Assembly (NCBI GenBank): GCA_028277405.1
Contig: JANQGH010000062.1
Location: 1 to 64,000 of the forward strand
Origin: Alphaproteobacteria bacterium
GTDB taxonomy: Bacteria > Pseudomonadota > Alphaproteobacteria > DSM-16000 > Inquilinaceae
Direction: 5' to 3'
DNA: 64,000 nucleotides
Below the pieces are notes generated by a model. It was given only the letters and a program-made list of their open reading frames with translations. It did not search any database and was not told where the DNA came from. The translations under genes and the position numbers were made by a program. Shown piece after piece: positions 33,974 to 42,650 of the stretch (position 1 is its first letter; the number at the start of each line of letters is the position of its first letter).

Positions 33974-35593
33974 ATGGCCGCATTCGATTACGTCATCGTC
34001 GGCGCCGGCACGGCCGGCTGCGTGCTTGCCAACCGGCTGTCGGAGGATGGGCGCCACACTGTCCTGTTGATCGAGGCGGGCGGCAAGGACCGCAACCCGC
34101 TGATCGGCATCCCCCTGGCCGCCGGCCTGGTCTATTTCTGGAAGTCGATCAACTGGAACTACGCAACGACGGCCCAGGCCCATATGGACGACCGGTCGAT
34201 CGCCTGGCCGCGCGGCAGGGTGCTGGGCGGGTCGTCGTCGATCAACGGCATGATGTATATGCGGGGCAACCGCCGCGATTATGACGATTGGCGCCAGCTT
34301 GGCCTCGACGGCTGGTCCTACGAAGACGTGCTGCCCTACTTCCTGCGGTCGGAAGACCATGTGGAACGGGCCGGCGATCCCTATCACGGCCAGGGCGGGC
34401 CTCTGCGCGTGACCAAGGCCAGGGGCGAAAACCCGCTCTATCACGCCTTCCTACAGGCCGGCTGGGACCGGGGCGCACCCCAAAACGACGACTTCAACGG
34501 CGCCGAACAGGAAGGGCTGGGCCTCTACGATTTTGCCGTCCGCGACGGCAAGCGGGAGAGCAGCGCCACCGCCTTCCTGCGGCCGGCCAAGCATCGCCGG
34601 AACCTGACCGTCTGGACCCGCAGCCAGGTCAACCGCATTCGCCTGGTCGACCGGCATGTGACCGGCCTGGACCTGGAATGCGACGGCCAGCACATCGGAG
34701 TCGATGTCGGCCGAGAGCTGATCCTGTGCGGCGGCGCGATCAACTCACCGGCCCTGCTGCAACTGTCTGGCATCGGCGATCCCGGCGATCTGGCGCAAGC
34801 CGGCATCGAAGTCGCGCACCCGCTGCCCGGTGTCGGCAAAAACCTGCAGGATCATCTCGGCGTCTATCTGCGCTATCGCTGCACTCAGCCGATCACGCTC
34901 TATTCCATGTTTCGCTTCGACCGGGCCTTGTTCGCCGGCCTGCGGGCCTGGCTTTACGGCACCGGGCCGGCGACCTCCATCCCGCTGGAGGCCGGCGGCT
35001 TTTTGAAGACACGGGCCGAGCTTGAGATCCCCGACATTCACATGACCTTCCTGCCGGGCCTGAACTTGGAAACCACCCGGGCGGGCCAAGGCCAGCACGG
35101 CTATCTGATCAACTTCTACCAGTTGCGTCCCGACAGCCGGGGGACGGTACGCGTGGCGAGCGCCGACCCGGACGAGGCCCCGCTGATTGACCCGAACTAT
35201 CTGGCGGCGGAGGCGGACCGGGCCTGCCTGCGGGACGGCGTGCGGCTGGCCCATGGGATCGGTGCACACGAGGCCATGGCGGCCTACGATGCCGGCGCGA
35301 TCTCGCCGCTGGCCGACGACCTCGCCGACGACCATGCGATCGATGCCTGGGTGCGGGCGAACGCCAACACGATCTTCCATCCGGTCGGCACCTGCGCCAT
35401 GGGAAGGGATGACACCGCCGTGGTCGACGAGAGCCTGCGCGTGCGCGGCCTCGATCGGCTGCGGGTCGTGGACGCCTCGGTCATGCCGACGATCATCGGC
35501 GGCAACACTGCAGCACCGACCATGATGATCGCGGAAAAGGCGGCCGACATGATCCTCGGCCGGTCGCCCCTGCCGCGCGTCGACATCGGTTGA
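33974..35593 (+). CDS. GMC family FAD-dependent oxidoreductase (choline dehydrogenase-like)
   Basis: A 539-residue GMC oxidoreductase with FAD-binding GAGTAGCVLANRLS (residues 11-24), GMC signature 1 region WPRGRVLGGSSSINGMMYMRGN, and the C-terminal active site NTIFHPVGTCAMG with the catalytic histidine. The second FAD segment is DASVMPTIIGGNTAAPTMMIAEKAADMI. It oxidises a primary or secondary alcohol to the aldehyde or ketone and passes electrons to oxygen or quinone. BetA-like sequence does not establish choline as substrate, and no betaine genes are adjacent. Third enzyme block of unit D. Confidence 0.92.
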   Translation: MAAFDYVIVGAGTAGCVLANRLSEDGRHTVLLIEAGGKDRNPLIGIPLAAGLVYFWKSINWNYATTAQAHMDDRSIAWPRGRVLGGSSSINGMMYMRGNRRDYDDWRQLGLDGWSYEDVLPYFLRSEDHVERAGDPYHGQGGPLRVTKARGENPLYHAFLQAGWDRGAPQNDDFNGAEQEGLGLYDFAVRDGKRESSATAFLRPAKHRRNLTVWTRSQVNRIRLVDRHVTGLDLECDGQHIGVDVGRELILCGGAINSPALLQLSGIGDPGDLAQAGIEVAHPLPGVGKNLQDHLGVYLRYRCTQPITLYSMFRFDRALFAGLRAWLYGTGPATSIPLEAGGFLKTRAELEIPDIHMTFLPGLNLETTRAGQGQHGYLINFYQLRPDSRGTVRVASADPDEAPLIDPNYLAAEADRACLRDGVRLAHGIGAHEAMAAYDAGAISPLADDLADDHAIDAWVRANANTIFHPVGTCAMGRDDTAVVDESLRVRGLDRLRVVDASVMPTIIGGNTAAPTMMIAEKAADMILGRSPLPRVDIG

Positions 35594-35597
35594 CGCC

Positions 35598-36755
35598 ATG
35601 CCGATGGCCACTGTGACCCGCCTGACGCAGGGCCACTGCGACGCACGCTTCCGCACCCTCGCCGACCGGTTTGAGAGCCTGCTGGCCAGCGGCGCGGAGC
35701 CCGGCGGCGCGATCGCAGTCATCGCGGATGGGCGGCTGGTGGTCGATCTTTGGGGCGGGACAAAGGATCGTGAAACAGGCGCGGCTTGGCGCGAGGACAC
35801 GCTGGCCTGCTGCTTCTCAGTCACCAAGGGCGTGCTGTCGTTGCTGGCCCTGCGCTTGGCCGAACAGGGCGGGCTCGACCTCAGCGCCAGGGTGGCGGAC
35901 CTGTGGCCCGGTTTCGAGGCCGGCGGCAAGGGGGCCATGACGGTCAGCAACATCATGTGTCACCGGTCCGGCCTGCCCGCGGTTTCGCCGGACTTTGACG
36001 AGGGTGATGTTTACGATTGGGCGACCATGACCGCGGCGCTGACGGCCTCGTCGCCGACCGTCCCGCTGGACGGCCCGCCGATCTATCAGAACATGACCTA
36101 TGGCTATCTGATGGGCGAGGTTTTGCGGCGCGCCGGCAACGCGCCATTGCCCTCGCTGATCGCGGCCGAGTTGACCGGTGCCCTGGACGCGGACTTTCAC
36201 ATCGCGCTCGACGACGCGGCGATCGGGCGCTGCGCCACGCTCAACCAGGACGACCCCGGCGGCCTGTTCCGGGCGATCGCCGAGACGCCTGACAGCCTGA
36301 TTGCCCGCTCCATGGCCGGCTTTGATCGGCGTGAGACGTTCAATACGCTGCGCTGGCGCCGCGCGGCCATTGGTTCCGGCAGCGGGCACGCTACGGCACG
36401 CGCGATCGCGAAGCTCTACGACCAGCTTATCGCCAAGGACGGCTTGATCGGGCCGTCACTGCAGGCGCTGGCGCGTCAAGAGACGGGCCGCAGCGACGGA
36501 TACGATCCCATCCTGGGCGTGCCCATCCGCTACGGCACCGGCTTTGAACTGTCGCTGCCGCCTTCCCTCGACTTCGGTCCCAACCCGTCAACAGCCGGCT
36601 ATTGGGGAGCCGGCGGCGCGTTGGGGTTTTCCGATCGGGAGGCTGGGCTCGCCTTCGGCTATGTTACGTGTCACATGGCGCCGGAACTTGGCTGTTCCGC
36701 GCGCGACCGTTCACTTGTCGCCGCGCTCTACGACGCGGTTGGGGATTACCAGTGA
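35598..36755 (+). CDS. Serine hydrolase, beta-lactamase class C/esterase EstB family
   Basis: A 385-residue penicillin-binding-fold hydrolase. The catalytic SxxK is SVTK (Ser74, Lys77) and the second motif Y-Q-N lies near residue 162. There is no signal peptide, so it is cytoplasmic and more likely an esterase, lactonase or amidase than a resistance enzyme. It starts 4 bases after the GMC gene and shares one base with the enoyl-CoA hydratase start, placing it inside unit D. Confidence 0.9.
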   Translation: MPMATVTRLTQGHCDARFRTLADRFESLLASGAEPGGAIAVIADGRLVVDLWGGTKDRETGAAWREDTLACCFSVTKGVLSLLALRLAEQGGLDLSARVADLWPGFEAGGKGAMTVSNIMCHRSGLPAVSPDFDEGDVYDWATMTAALTASSPTVPLDGPPIYQNMTYGYLMGEVLRRAGNAPLPSLIAAELTGALDADFHIALDDAAIGRCATLNQDDPGGLFRAIAETPDSLIARSMAGFDRRETFNTLRWRRAAIGSGSGHATARAIAKLYDQLIAKDGLIGPSLQALARQETGRSDGYDPILGVPIRYGTGFELSLPPSLDFGPNPSTAGYWGAGGALGFSDREAGLAFGYVTCHMAPELGCSARDRSLVAALYDAVGDYQ

Positions 36756-37546
36756 TGAAGGACAGCTATGCGGACGGCAAGTTGCTGGTGCGGCGCGATG
36801 GGCCGGTGGCCACGATCGAGCTGAACCAGCCGGAACGGCGCAACGCCTTGGCCGAAGCCATGTGGCGCGCCCTGCCCGAGGTCGCGGCGGATCTGACCAC
36901 CGAGCCCGGTATCCATGCCCTGCGCATTCACGGCGCGGGCGGGGCGGCGTTCAGCGCCGGGGCCGACATCAGCGAGTTCGAGCGGGTCTATGGCGACCCG
37001 GCCAGCACGGCCGCCTACAACAAGGCGGTACGCGACGGCCAGGCGGCGATCCGCTATCTCGGCCTGCCGACGATCGCCGAGATCCGCGGCGCCTGTGTCG
37101 GCGGCGGGCTGGGCCTGGCGCTGGCCTGCGATCTGCGCTTTGCCGTCGATGACGCCCGCTTTGCCATCACACCGGCGAAGCTGGGCCTGGCCTACAGCTT
37201 TGAGGATACGCAACAGCTTGTCGAAAAGGTCGGCCCGGCGCGGGCCAAGGACATGCTGTTCACCGGGCGGCTGTTGCCGGCGGCGGAGGCGCTTGCCATC
37301 GGACTGGTCGACCGGGTCGAGCCCGCGTCCGACCTGACGGCAAGCACGGACGCCTACTGCGCCCTATTGGGCCAGGCGTCCAGCGCCTCCATCTCGGTGC
37401 TGAAGCAGACCATCAATGCCATCGCCGACGGCGCCACGGAGGCCCCTGTCGACCTGGTCGACCGATTCGAGGCGCTGTTCGACGGTCCGCATTTCAAGGA
37501 AGGCTACCGTGCTTTCCTGGCCAAGCGGCGGCCGCGATTCGACTGA
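36755..37546 (+). CDS. Enoyl-CoA hydratase/isomerase family protein
   Basis: About 263 residues of the crotonase fold: oxyanion-hole segments FSAGADISEF and GACVGGGLGLALACDLRFA, and the ITPAKLGLAYSFEDT helix region. The usual catalytic glutamates of crotonase are not both evident (Lys occurs in PAKLGL), so isomerase, hydrolase or lyase activity is possible. The ATG at 36755 overlaps the preceding stop by one base; the longer frame is a shadow. It connects unit D to the CoA-ester chemistry of unit B. Confidence 0.88.
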   Translation: MKDSYADGKLLVRRDGPVATIELNQPERRNALAEAMWRALPEVAADLTTEPGIHALRIHGAGGAAFSAGADISEFERVYGDPASTAAYNKAVRDGQAAIRYLGLPTIAEIRGACVGGGLGLALACDLRFAVDDARFAITPAKLGLAYSFEDTQQLVEKVGPARAKDMLFTGRLLPAAEALAIGLVDRVEPASDLTASTDAYCALLGQASSASISVLKQTINAIADGATEAPVDLVDRFEALFDGPHFKEGYRAFLAKRRPRFD

Positions 37547-37610
37547 ACGGTATTGCCATCGTCGTTTCTTGGGCCAATGGTGGCTCAATACCAAGAAGCG
37601 CGGAGGCGAG

Positions 37611-38036
37611 ATGTTGGCAAACCTGCTCAGACGCATCGACAGCTTCTTTGAGTTTTTCGCAGCACCGCTGCTGCTGATCAGCCGGCTGCTGATCGCCTGG
37701 TACTTCCTGCCCGAGGGCATTGAAAAGATCCAGGATTACTCCGGAACCGTCACCTTGATGGAGAGCACCGGCATCCCCGGCATATTGCTACCGCTTGTTA
37801 TCCTGCTCGAAATCGGCGGAGCGATCCTGGTGGCAGCTGGACTGATGACGCGACTGGCGTGTTTCGCGTTCGCCCTGTTCACCATCGTCGCCAATCAGAT
37901 TTTCAACAGCGACGCCACCAGCCAGGTACAGCAGTTTCTCTACGCAGCCGAGTTCACCGTCATCGCCGGCATGACCGCGCTGATGGCGGTGGGGGCGGGC
38001 CGCTGGTCGCTGGACGCGCTGCGCGGCCAGCGCTGA
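37611..38036 (+). CDS. DoxX family membrane protein
   Basis: About 141 residues with four hydrophobic segments and the DoxX pattern LLLISRLLIAWYFLPEGIEKI...GIPGILLPLVILLEIGGAILVAAGL. The family is linked to quinone/thiosulfate redox partners or to membrane redox homeostasis, and most members are uncharacterised. GGAGG shortly before the ATG at 37611 fixes the start; the longer upstream frame is a shadow. It is 64 bp after unit D and may be its last gene. Confidence 0.86.
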   Translation: MLANLLRRIDSFFEFFAAPLLLISRLLIAWYFLPEGIEKIQDYSGTVTLMESTGIPGILLPLVILLEIGGAILVAAGLMTRLACFAFALFTIVANQIFNSDATSQVQQFLYAAEFTVIAGMTALMAVGAGRWSLDALRGQR

Positions 38037-38063
38037 CCGGCCCTTGAGGGCAGACGCCTAACG

Positions 38064-38768
38064 TCAGACCGATCGGGTTAGGCCGCCGTCAATGCGCAGA
38101 TTCTGGCCGGTGATGTAACCGGCACCGTCGGAGGCCAGAAATCCGATCAGCGCCGACACCTCGCCGGCGCGGCCATAGCGGCCCATCGGGATGCGGGCGC
38201 GCCGGTCCTCGGTTTCCGGCAGGCTGTCGATGAAGCCGGGCAGGATGTTGTTCATGCGCACATTGTCGCCAGCATACTTGTCGGCGAACAGCTTAGTGAA
38301 TGCGGCCAGGGCGGATCGAAACACGCCGGAGGTCGGGAACAAGGGGTCCGGCTCGAAGACGGCGAAGGTCGAGATGTTGATGATCGCGCCGCCACCCTGC
38401 GCGGCCATGATCGGCGCCACCATGCGGGTGGGCCGCACGACGTTCAGCAGGTAGACCTCCATACCCTTATGCCAGTCGTCGTCGCTGATCTCCAGCACCG
38501 GGCCCTTGGGGCCGTGGCCGGCGGAATTGACCAGAACATCCACCCGACCCCAGCGGTCCATCGCCCGGTCGACAAGCCTTCGTAGATCGTCGACCGACCG
38601 GTTCGACCCTGTGACGCCGATGCCGCCGAGTTCGCCGGCCAGCGCCTCGCCCTTCCCGGACGACGACAGGATCGCGACCTCAAACCCATCGGCAGACAGG
38701 CGACGGGCGGCGTCCGCCCCCATGCCGCTGCCGCCGGCGGTGACGAGGGCCACCCTTGATGAGGTCAT
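38064..38768 (-). CDS. SDR-fold protein lacking YxxxK (copy 1)
   Basis: A 234-residue protein with the cofactor loop VTAGGSGMGADAARRL and NSAG motif of classical SDRs. At the positions of the catalytic Ser, Tyr and Lys it has Thr (NISTF), Ser and Arg (SGVFR). It may bind NAD(P) without standard SDR catalysis, or use altered chemistry. It is about half identical by eye to the next gene at 38814, with 45 bp between them and the same strand, indicating tandem duplication. Confidence 0.85.
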   Translation of the reverse strand: MTSSRVALVTAGGSGMGADAARRLSADGFEVAILSSSGKGEALAGELGGIGVTGSNRSVDDLRRLVDRAMDRWGRVDVLVNSAGHGPKGPVLEISDDDWHKGMEVYLLNVVRPTRMVAPIMAAQGGGAIINISTFAVFEPDPLFPTSGVFRSALAAFTKLFADKYAGDNVRMNNILPGFIDSLPETEDRRARIPMGRYGRAGEVSALIGFLASDGAGYITGQNLRIDGGLTRSV

Positions 38769-38813
38769 TGCGCGGTCCCTTGATCTCGGTGATGCGTCGG
38801 CGCCCGTCGCCGA

Positions 38814-39527
38814 TCAGGCCGCCGCCTTGTACTGCGAGGTCAGCGGGCCGTCAAACCGCTGTTTCTGGTCGAGAAGACCCGGCGTGTCGGCAACGAGACA
38901 GGTGACCAGACCGGGGATTTCCTCCGGCTTTCTGAACCGCCAGATGGGCATGCCCGCGCCACACTCGTCCTGGTCGGACTGGCCCGCGAGCCTGTCGGGA
39001 ACGACAACGGCCATTCTCACCCCGCTTGCGCCAAACCGGTTTTCGACCAGCGTGCAGAAATTCATCATGGCGCCGCGAAAGATCTCAAGGGCAGGCGCCA
39101 GCTCAAGCGGATCGACCCCGCCAACGTTCACGATGTTCACGATCGTGCCGCCGCCCGCCTCCGCCATGACCGGCGCCACGATGCGGGTGGGCCGCACGAT
39201 GTTCATCAGATAGGCATCCATGATCGCATGCAAATGGCGGCCGCCGGCGTCCGCCGCCGAACCGGCCGGCTGGTATTCCGCCGAGTTCACCAGCACGTCA
39301 ACGCGGCCCCAGCGGTCCATCGCGCCGTCCACAAGCCGTTGAACGGCTGCCGCCGAGCGACGGCATTCCGCGACGCCGAGCCCCCCGAGTTCGTGGGCAA
39401 GGGCCTCTCCCGCCTTCGAGGACGACAGGATCGCAATCTCATGGCCGGCCGTACCAAGGTGCCACGCGGCGTCGGCGCCCGAACCGCTGTCACCGGCCGA
39501 AACCATGGCAACACTCTTGAATGCCAT
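38814..39527 (-). CDS. SDR-fold protein lacking YxxxK (copy 2)
   Basis: About 237 residues from the ATG at 39527, which follows GGAGG; the longer frame adds 20 unlikely residues. The cofactor loop is VSAGDSGSGADAAWHL. The catalytic positions read Asn (NIVNVGG), Leu and Arg (LEIFR), so the active site is more eroded than in its tandem paralogue. It is divergent from the LysR gene at 39639, which probably controls both copies. Confidence 0.82.
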   Translation of the reverse strand: MAFKSVAMVSAGDSGSGADAAWHLGTAGHEIAILSSSKAGEALAHELGGLGVAECRRSAAAVQRLVDGAMDRWGRVDVLVNSAEYQPAGSAADAGGRHLHAIMDAYLMNIVRPTRIVAPVMAEAGGGTIVNIVNVGGVDPLELAPALEIFRGAMMNFCTLVENRFGASGVRMAVVVPDRLAGQSDQDECGAGMPIWRFRKPEEIPGLVTCLVADTPGLLDQKQRFDGPLTSQYKAAA

Positions 39528-39609
39528 AAAATGGCCTCCTTCTACCAAAAGGCGGGGACCATGGCAGAATACACGCCCCTTGACCAATCAAGTTCTGTCG
39601 CGTGAGACT

Positions 39610-39622
39610 GTAGAAAACCTAC
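39610..39622. promoter_or_regulatory. Possible LysR box
   Basis: GTAG-N5-CTAC lies between the divergent SDR-fold and LysR genes, 16 bp before the LysR start. It has the small dyad form common in LysR binding sites, but support is positional only. Confidence 0.3.
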
Positions 39623-39638
39623 TGTTAGCGCTCGACCA

Positions 39639-40508
39639 ATGTCCATGCGAACGCCGAACCTGAATGCCTTGCGAATGTTCGATGCCGCGGCACGACACCT
39701 GAACTTTCGCCTGGCGGCGCAGGAGCTGAGCCTGACCCAGGGTGCGGTGGCACAGCAGGTGCGACGGCTTGAGGCGGAGTTGGGTCACAAGCTGTTCCAG
39801 CGCGAGGCGCGGGGCCTGGTCTTGACAGAGATAGGACGGCGCTATCACGAGCCGGTCCGTCGTGCCCTTTCGGTGATCGAAGACGCGACCCAGAGCCTCC
39901 GGCCGTCGAATACCACCGTCACCCTCAGCGTCACGCCATCCTTCGCGTCAAAATGGCTCGTGCCTCGCTTAGCCCGCTTTGCGCGTGCGTATCCTGACCT
40001 GGACCTGCAGACGATCGCCAGCGAGGGGCTGTCCGATTTCACGTCCGATGGGGTCGACATCGCCATCCGCCTGGGCCGTCCGCCCTTTGGACCGGGGCTT
40101 CAGACAAGATTGCTGGCACCCGTCGAGCTCTGTGCCGTTTGCAGCCCGGCCCCTGCGAGCGAGGTGGGTCCGATCGATCGGATCGAGCAGTTCGCTTCCC
40201 TCAGGTTGATCCAAGACAGCCACTATATGTGGCAAAAGCTGTTGGACGAAGCTGGCGTCAAACCGAGCAGCCGGATGATCCAGTTCAATCAGACCGCCCT
40301 GGCCATGGATGCGGCGATCAACGACCAGGGTGTCGCGCTGGTCCCCCGCCTGCTGCTCCAAGACGACGTTGCCGAAGGCCGTCTCGTCGTGCTGTGGCGG
40401 AATCCATGCCCCGATGAAACTGGCTATTTCATCGTCTATCCCAGCGCGTCGAAGCCCAACCCGGCCAGGGATGCGGTCGTGCGCTGGGTGCTCTCCGAGG
40501 TTGGCTAG
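39639..40508 (+). CDS. LysR family transcriptional regulator (GcvA-like)
   Basis: A 289-residue LysR protein. The HTH has the GcvA-type signature LNALRMFDAAARHLNFRLAAQELSLTQGAVAQQVRRLE (given here as a pattern; key residues Ala-Ala-Glu-Leu and Gln-Gln-Val). A ligand-binding domain with LSVTPSFASKWLVPRL follows. It is divergent from the tandem SDR-fold genes, its likely targets. Effector unknown. Confidence 0.92.
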   Translation: MSMRTPNLNALRMFDAAARHLNFRLAAQELSLTQGAVAQQVRRLEAELGHKLFQREARGLVLTEIGRRYHEPVRRALSVIEDATQSLRPSNTTVTLSVTPSFASKWLVPRLARFARAYPDLDLQTIASEGLSDFTSDGVDIAIRLGRPPFGPGLQTRLLAPVELCAVCSPAPASEVGPIDRIEQFASLRLIQDSHYMWQKLLDEAGVKPSSRMIQFNQTALAMDAAINDQGVALVPRLLLQDDVAEGRLVVLWRNPCPDETGYFIVYPSASKPNPARDAVVRWVLSEVG

Positions 40509-40527
40509 ACCGGCTTCGCCTGCCGTA

Positions 40528-41376
40528 TCAGGATCGGCCGACGCGCAACAGGACAACGCCGGCGAGCGTCGTGAACGCGCCGGCCAGACGCGCAAGGCTC
40601 AGCCGTTCGTTCAAGACCAGCACGCCGATCAGAACGGCAAAGACGATGCTGGTCTCTCTCAAGCCCGCGACCAGGGCGATCGGCGCCACGGTCATGGCCC
40701 AGATCACGGCCCAATAGGCGGCGAGACTCAATAGGCCCATAAGGGCGGCCGGCCGCCAGATCCGCAGCGCCGGGCGCACGATACGGCCGCGCCGCCGCCA
40801 GCACGCGAAGGCGAGGAACGGGATCCATTGCAGGCCCATCATCCAGGCCGTGTAGCCATGCGCACTGCCCGAGAGGCGCGCCCCGATGCCGTCGGTCATG
40901 GTGTAGCCGGCGATGAACAGGCCGGTCAGCAGGGCAAACACGACCGCGATCGGATTGTGCAGATTCTGCGCCCCGCGCGTGAAGGCCAGGCTCATGATGC
41001 CCGCACCGATCAGGATGATCGCCACAAGCGCGTCCTGGCTCAGCCTCTCGCCGATGACCGGGATCGACAAGAGCGCGATGATCAGCGGCGCCGAACCGCG
41101 CGCCAGCGGGTAGGCATGGCTGAGATCGCCGACCCGGTACGCCAACAGCAGGAACGCCATATAGCCCTGATGCAAGACGATCGACAGTGCGATGTAGGGC
41201 CAGCTTTCCGGCGCCGGCATCGGCAGAAAGGGCGTGGCGGCAAGCGCGGCGATACCACCCGCGGCCATCAGCACCGCCATGAAGACCAGCCGGTCGCCGT
41301 CCGCTTTCACAAAGGCGTTCCAGGTCGCGTGCAACAGGGCGGCGGCCAAGACGATCAGAAAGACGGTGAGATCCAT
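40528..41376 (-). CDS. DMT family transporter (EamA repeats)
   Basis: About 282 residues with ten predicted membrane segments arranged as two EamA halves; the second half ends AVLIGVLVLNERLSLARLAGAFTTLAGVVLL, typical of the family. DMT proteins export or import amino acids, nucleosides or other metabolites. The ATG at 41376 has AAGG about 8 bases upstream; a GTG at 41391 would add five residues. The end lies 20 bp from the convergent LysR stop. Confidence 0.88.
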   Translation of the reverse strand: MDLTVFLIVLAAALLHATWNAFVKADGDRLVFMAVLMAAGGIAALAATPFLPMPAPESWPYIALSIVLHQGYMAFLLLAYRVGDLSHAYPLARGSAPLIIALLSIPVIGERLSQDALVAIILIGAGIMSLAFTRGAQNLHNPIAVVFALLTGLFIAGYTMTDGIGARLSGSAHGYTAWMMGLQWIPFLAFACWRRRGRIVRPALRIWRPAALMGLLSLAAYWAVIWAMTVAPIALVAGLRETSIVFAVLIGVLVLNERLSLARLAGAFTTLAGVVLLRVGRS

Positions 41377-41435
41377 AGGGGCAGCCTTCACGATCCGGCG
41401 GCGGCAGCCTGCCGCCTTTCCGCCGACTCGTCGCG

Positions 41436-42371
41436 TTATCGCACCAGACGGCGTCGTTCCGGAATATCAGCCAACTCGAACGAGGTCGACTGGTAAAGGT
41501 CGTTGATCCAGTTGCTGATCAGCAGGCTGCCATGCGCCCGCCAGCGATTGACCGGTTCACGGCTCGGGTCATCGTCCGGGAAATAGTTGGCGGGCAGGTC
41601 GATCGGCGCACCGGCGGCCACGTCGCGATGGTATTCGTGGGCCAGAACCTCGGTATCGTATTCCAGGTGGTTGAACATGTAGGTGTGGCGCCTTGCCTTG
41701 TCGCGGATCAGGCACAGCCCGGCCTCGTCCGACTCCAACAGCACGTCGAGGTCCGCGTTCGTCGGCAGATCCTCATGGCGCACTTCCGTGTGGCGGCTGA
41801 CCGGCACCGCGATATCGTCGCTGAAGCCGCGCAACAGGCCGTCACGCCCGCCGCGCACGTGGTGACGGTAAACGCCGAACATCTTCTTCGGCAGTTCGTG
41901 CTTCGGCACGCCGTGGAAATGCTGCAAGGCCGCCTGGGCGCCCCAGCAGATGTTATAGGTCTCCTGGACGTGGGTCTGCGACCAGTCGAAGATCTGGGTC
42001 AGCTCGCGCCAATAGATCACGTCCTGAAACGGCAGGGTTTCGATCGGGGCGCCGGTGACGATCAGCCCGTCGAACTTGCGCCCGCGCACCGCCTCCCAGG
42101 GCTTGTAGAAGGACAGCATGTGTTCGGTGGACGCGTTTTTCGGCGCGTAACTGGACGTGGTGATCAGCGTCAGTTCGATTTGCAACGGTGTCGCGCCCAA
42201 CAGTCGGGAGACTTGCGTCTCCGTCTTGATCTTGTCGGGCATCAGGTTCAGAAGCGCGATTTCGAGCGGACGCACATCCTGCCTGACCGCCGCACCCTCG
42301 GTGATCAGCAGGACGCCTTCATTCTCCAGCGCTGTCTTTGCCGGCAGATTGTCCGGAACCTTGATCGGCAT
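41436..42371 (-). CDS. metA: Homoserine O-acyltransferase MetA (acetyl-type by residue 111)
   Basis: A 311-residue MetA with the active-site cysteine Cys142 in YNICWGAQAALQ and the His/Glu region SRHTEVRHEDL. Numbering from the ATG at 42371 reproduces E. coli/B. cereus numbering exactly. Residue 111 is Glu (GAPIETLPF). In characterised MetA enzymes Glu111 goes with acetyl-CoA and Gly111 with succinyl-CoA, so this is probably a homoserine O-acetyltransferase despite the family name. It catalyses the first committed step of methionine synthesis. The 279-bp upstream gap shows no recognisable SAM-II riboswitch. Confidence 0.93.
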   Translation of the reverse strand: MPIKVPDNLPAKTALENEGVLLITEGAAVRQDVRPLEIALLNLMPDKIKTETQVSRLLGATPLQIELTLITTSSYAPKNASTEHMLSFYKPWEAVRGRKFDGLIVTGAPIETLPFQDVIYWRELTQIFDWSQTHVQETYNICWGAQAALQHFHGVPKHELPKKMFGVYRHHVRGGRDGLLRGFSDDIAVPVSRHTEVRHEDLPTNADLDVLLESDEAGLCLIRDKARRHTYMFNHLEYDTEVLAHEYHRDVAAGAPIDLPANYFPDDDPSREPVNRWRAHGSLLISNWINDLYQSTSFELADIPERRRLVR

Positions 42372-42650
42372 ATGCCTGTAACCCCTCGCGGACGGCCTCG
42401 CCCGCGCCTTTGCCAGAAAGCCAGTCGGGCACAATACCCGAAAGAACGGCGCGAAACAGCCTTGCGCGGCTTGCCCGCATCGTCGAACGGTCGGCAAAGA
42501 CCCATCTCAATCAGTTACCGCCGCCGCGCAGACCTAGGCAGAGTTTGAGAGAATTCAACAGGTTGCAGATGGTCTTCGGCGGCGCCAGCACTGACGGCGC
42601 GGCTTTCGCCACGTCATCTCACCATCAATTGAGCGACCGTGAGGCCGCCG

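Noticed and set aside
42319..42480. 53-codon ORF overlapping the metA start on the same strand (begins MRASRARLF)
   Set aside because: It has no ribosome site and overlaps metA in another frame. It is probably a GC-rich shadow frame.
42372..42650. SAM-II riboswitch upstream of metA
   Set aside because: Alphaproteobacterial metA genes often have one, so I read the leader on the minus strand, but the conserved pseudoknot sequences were not recognisable. A covariance-model search would settle it.
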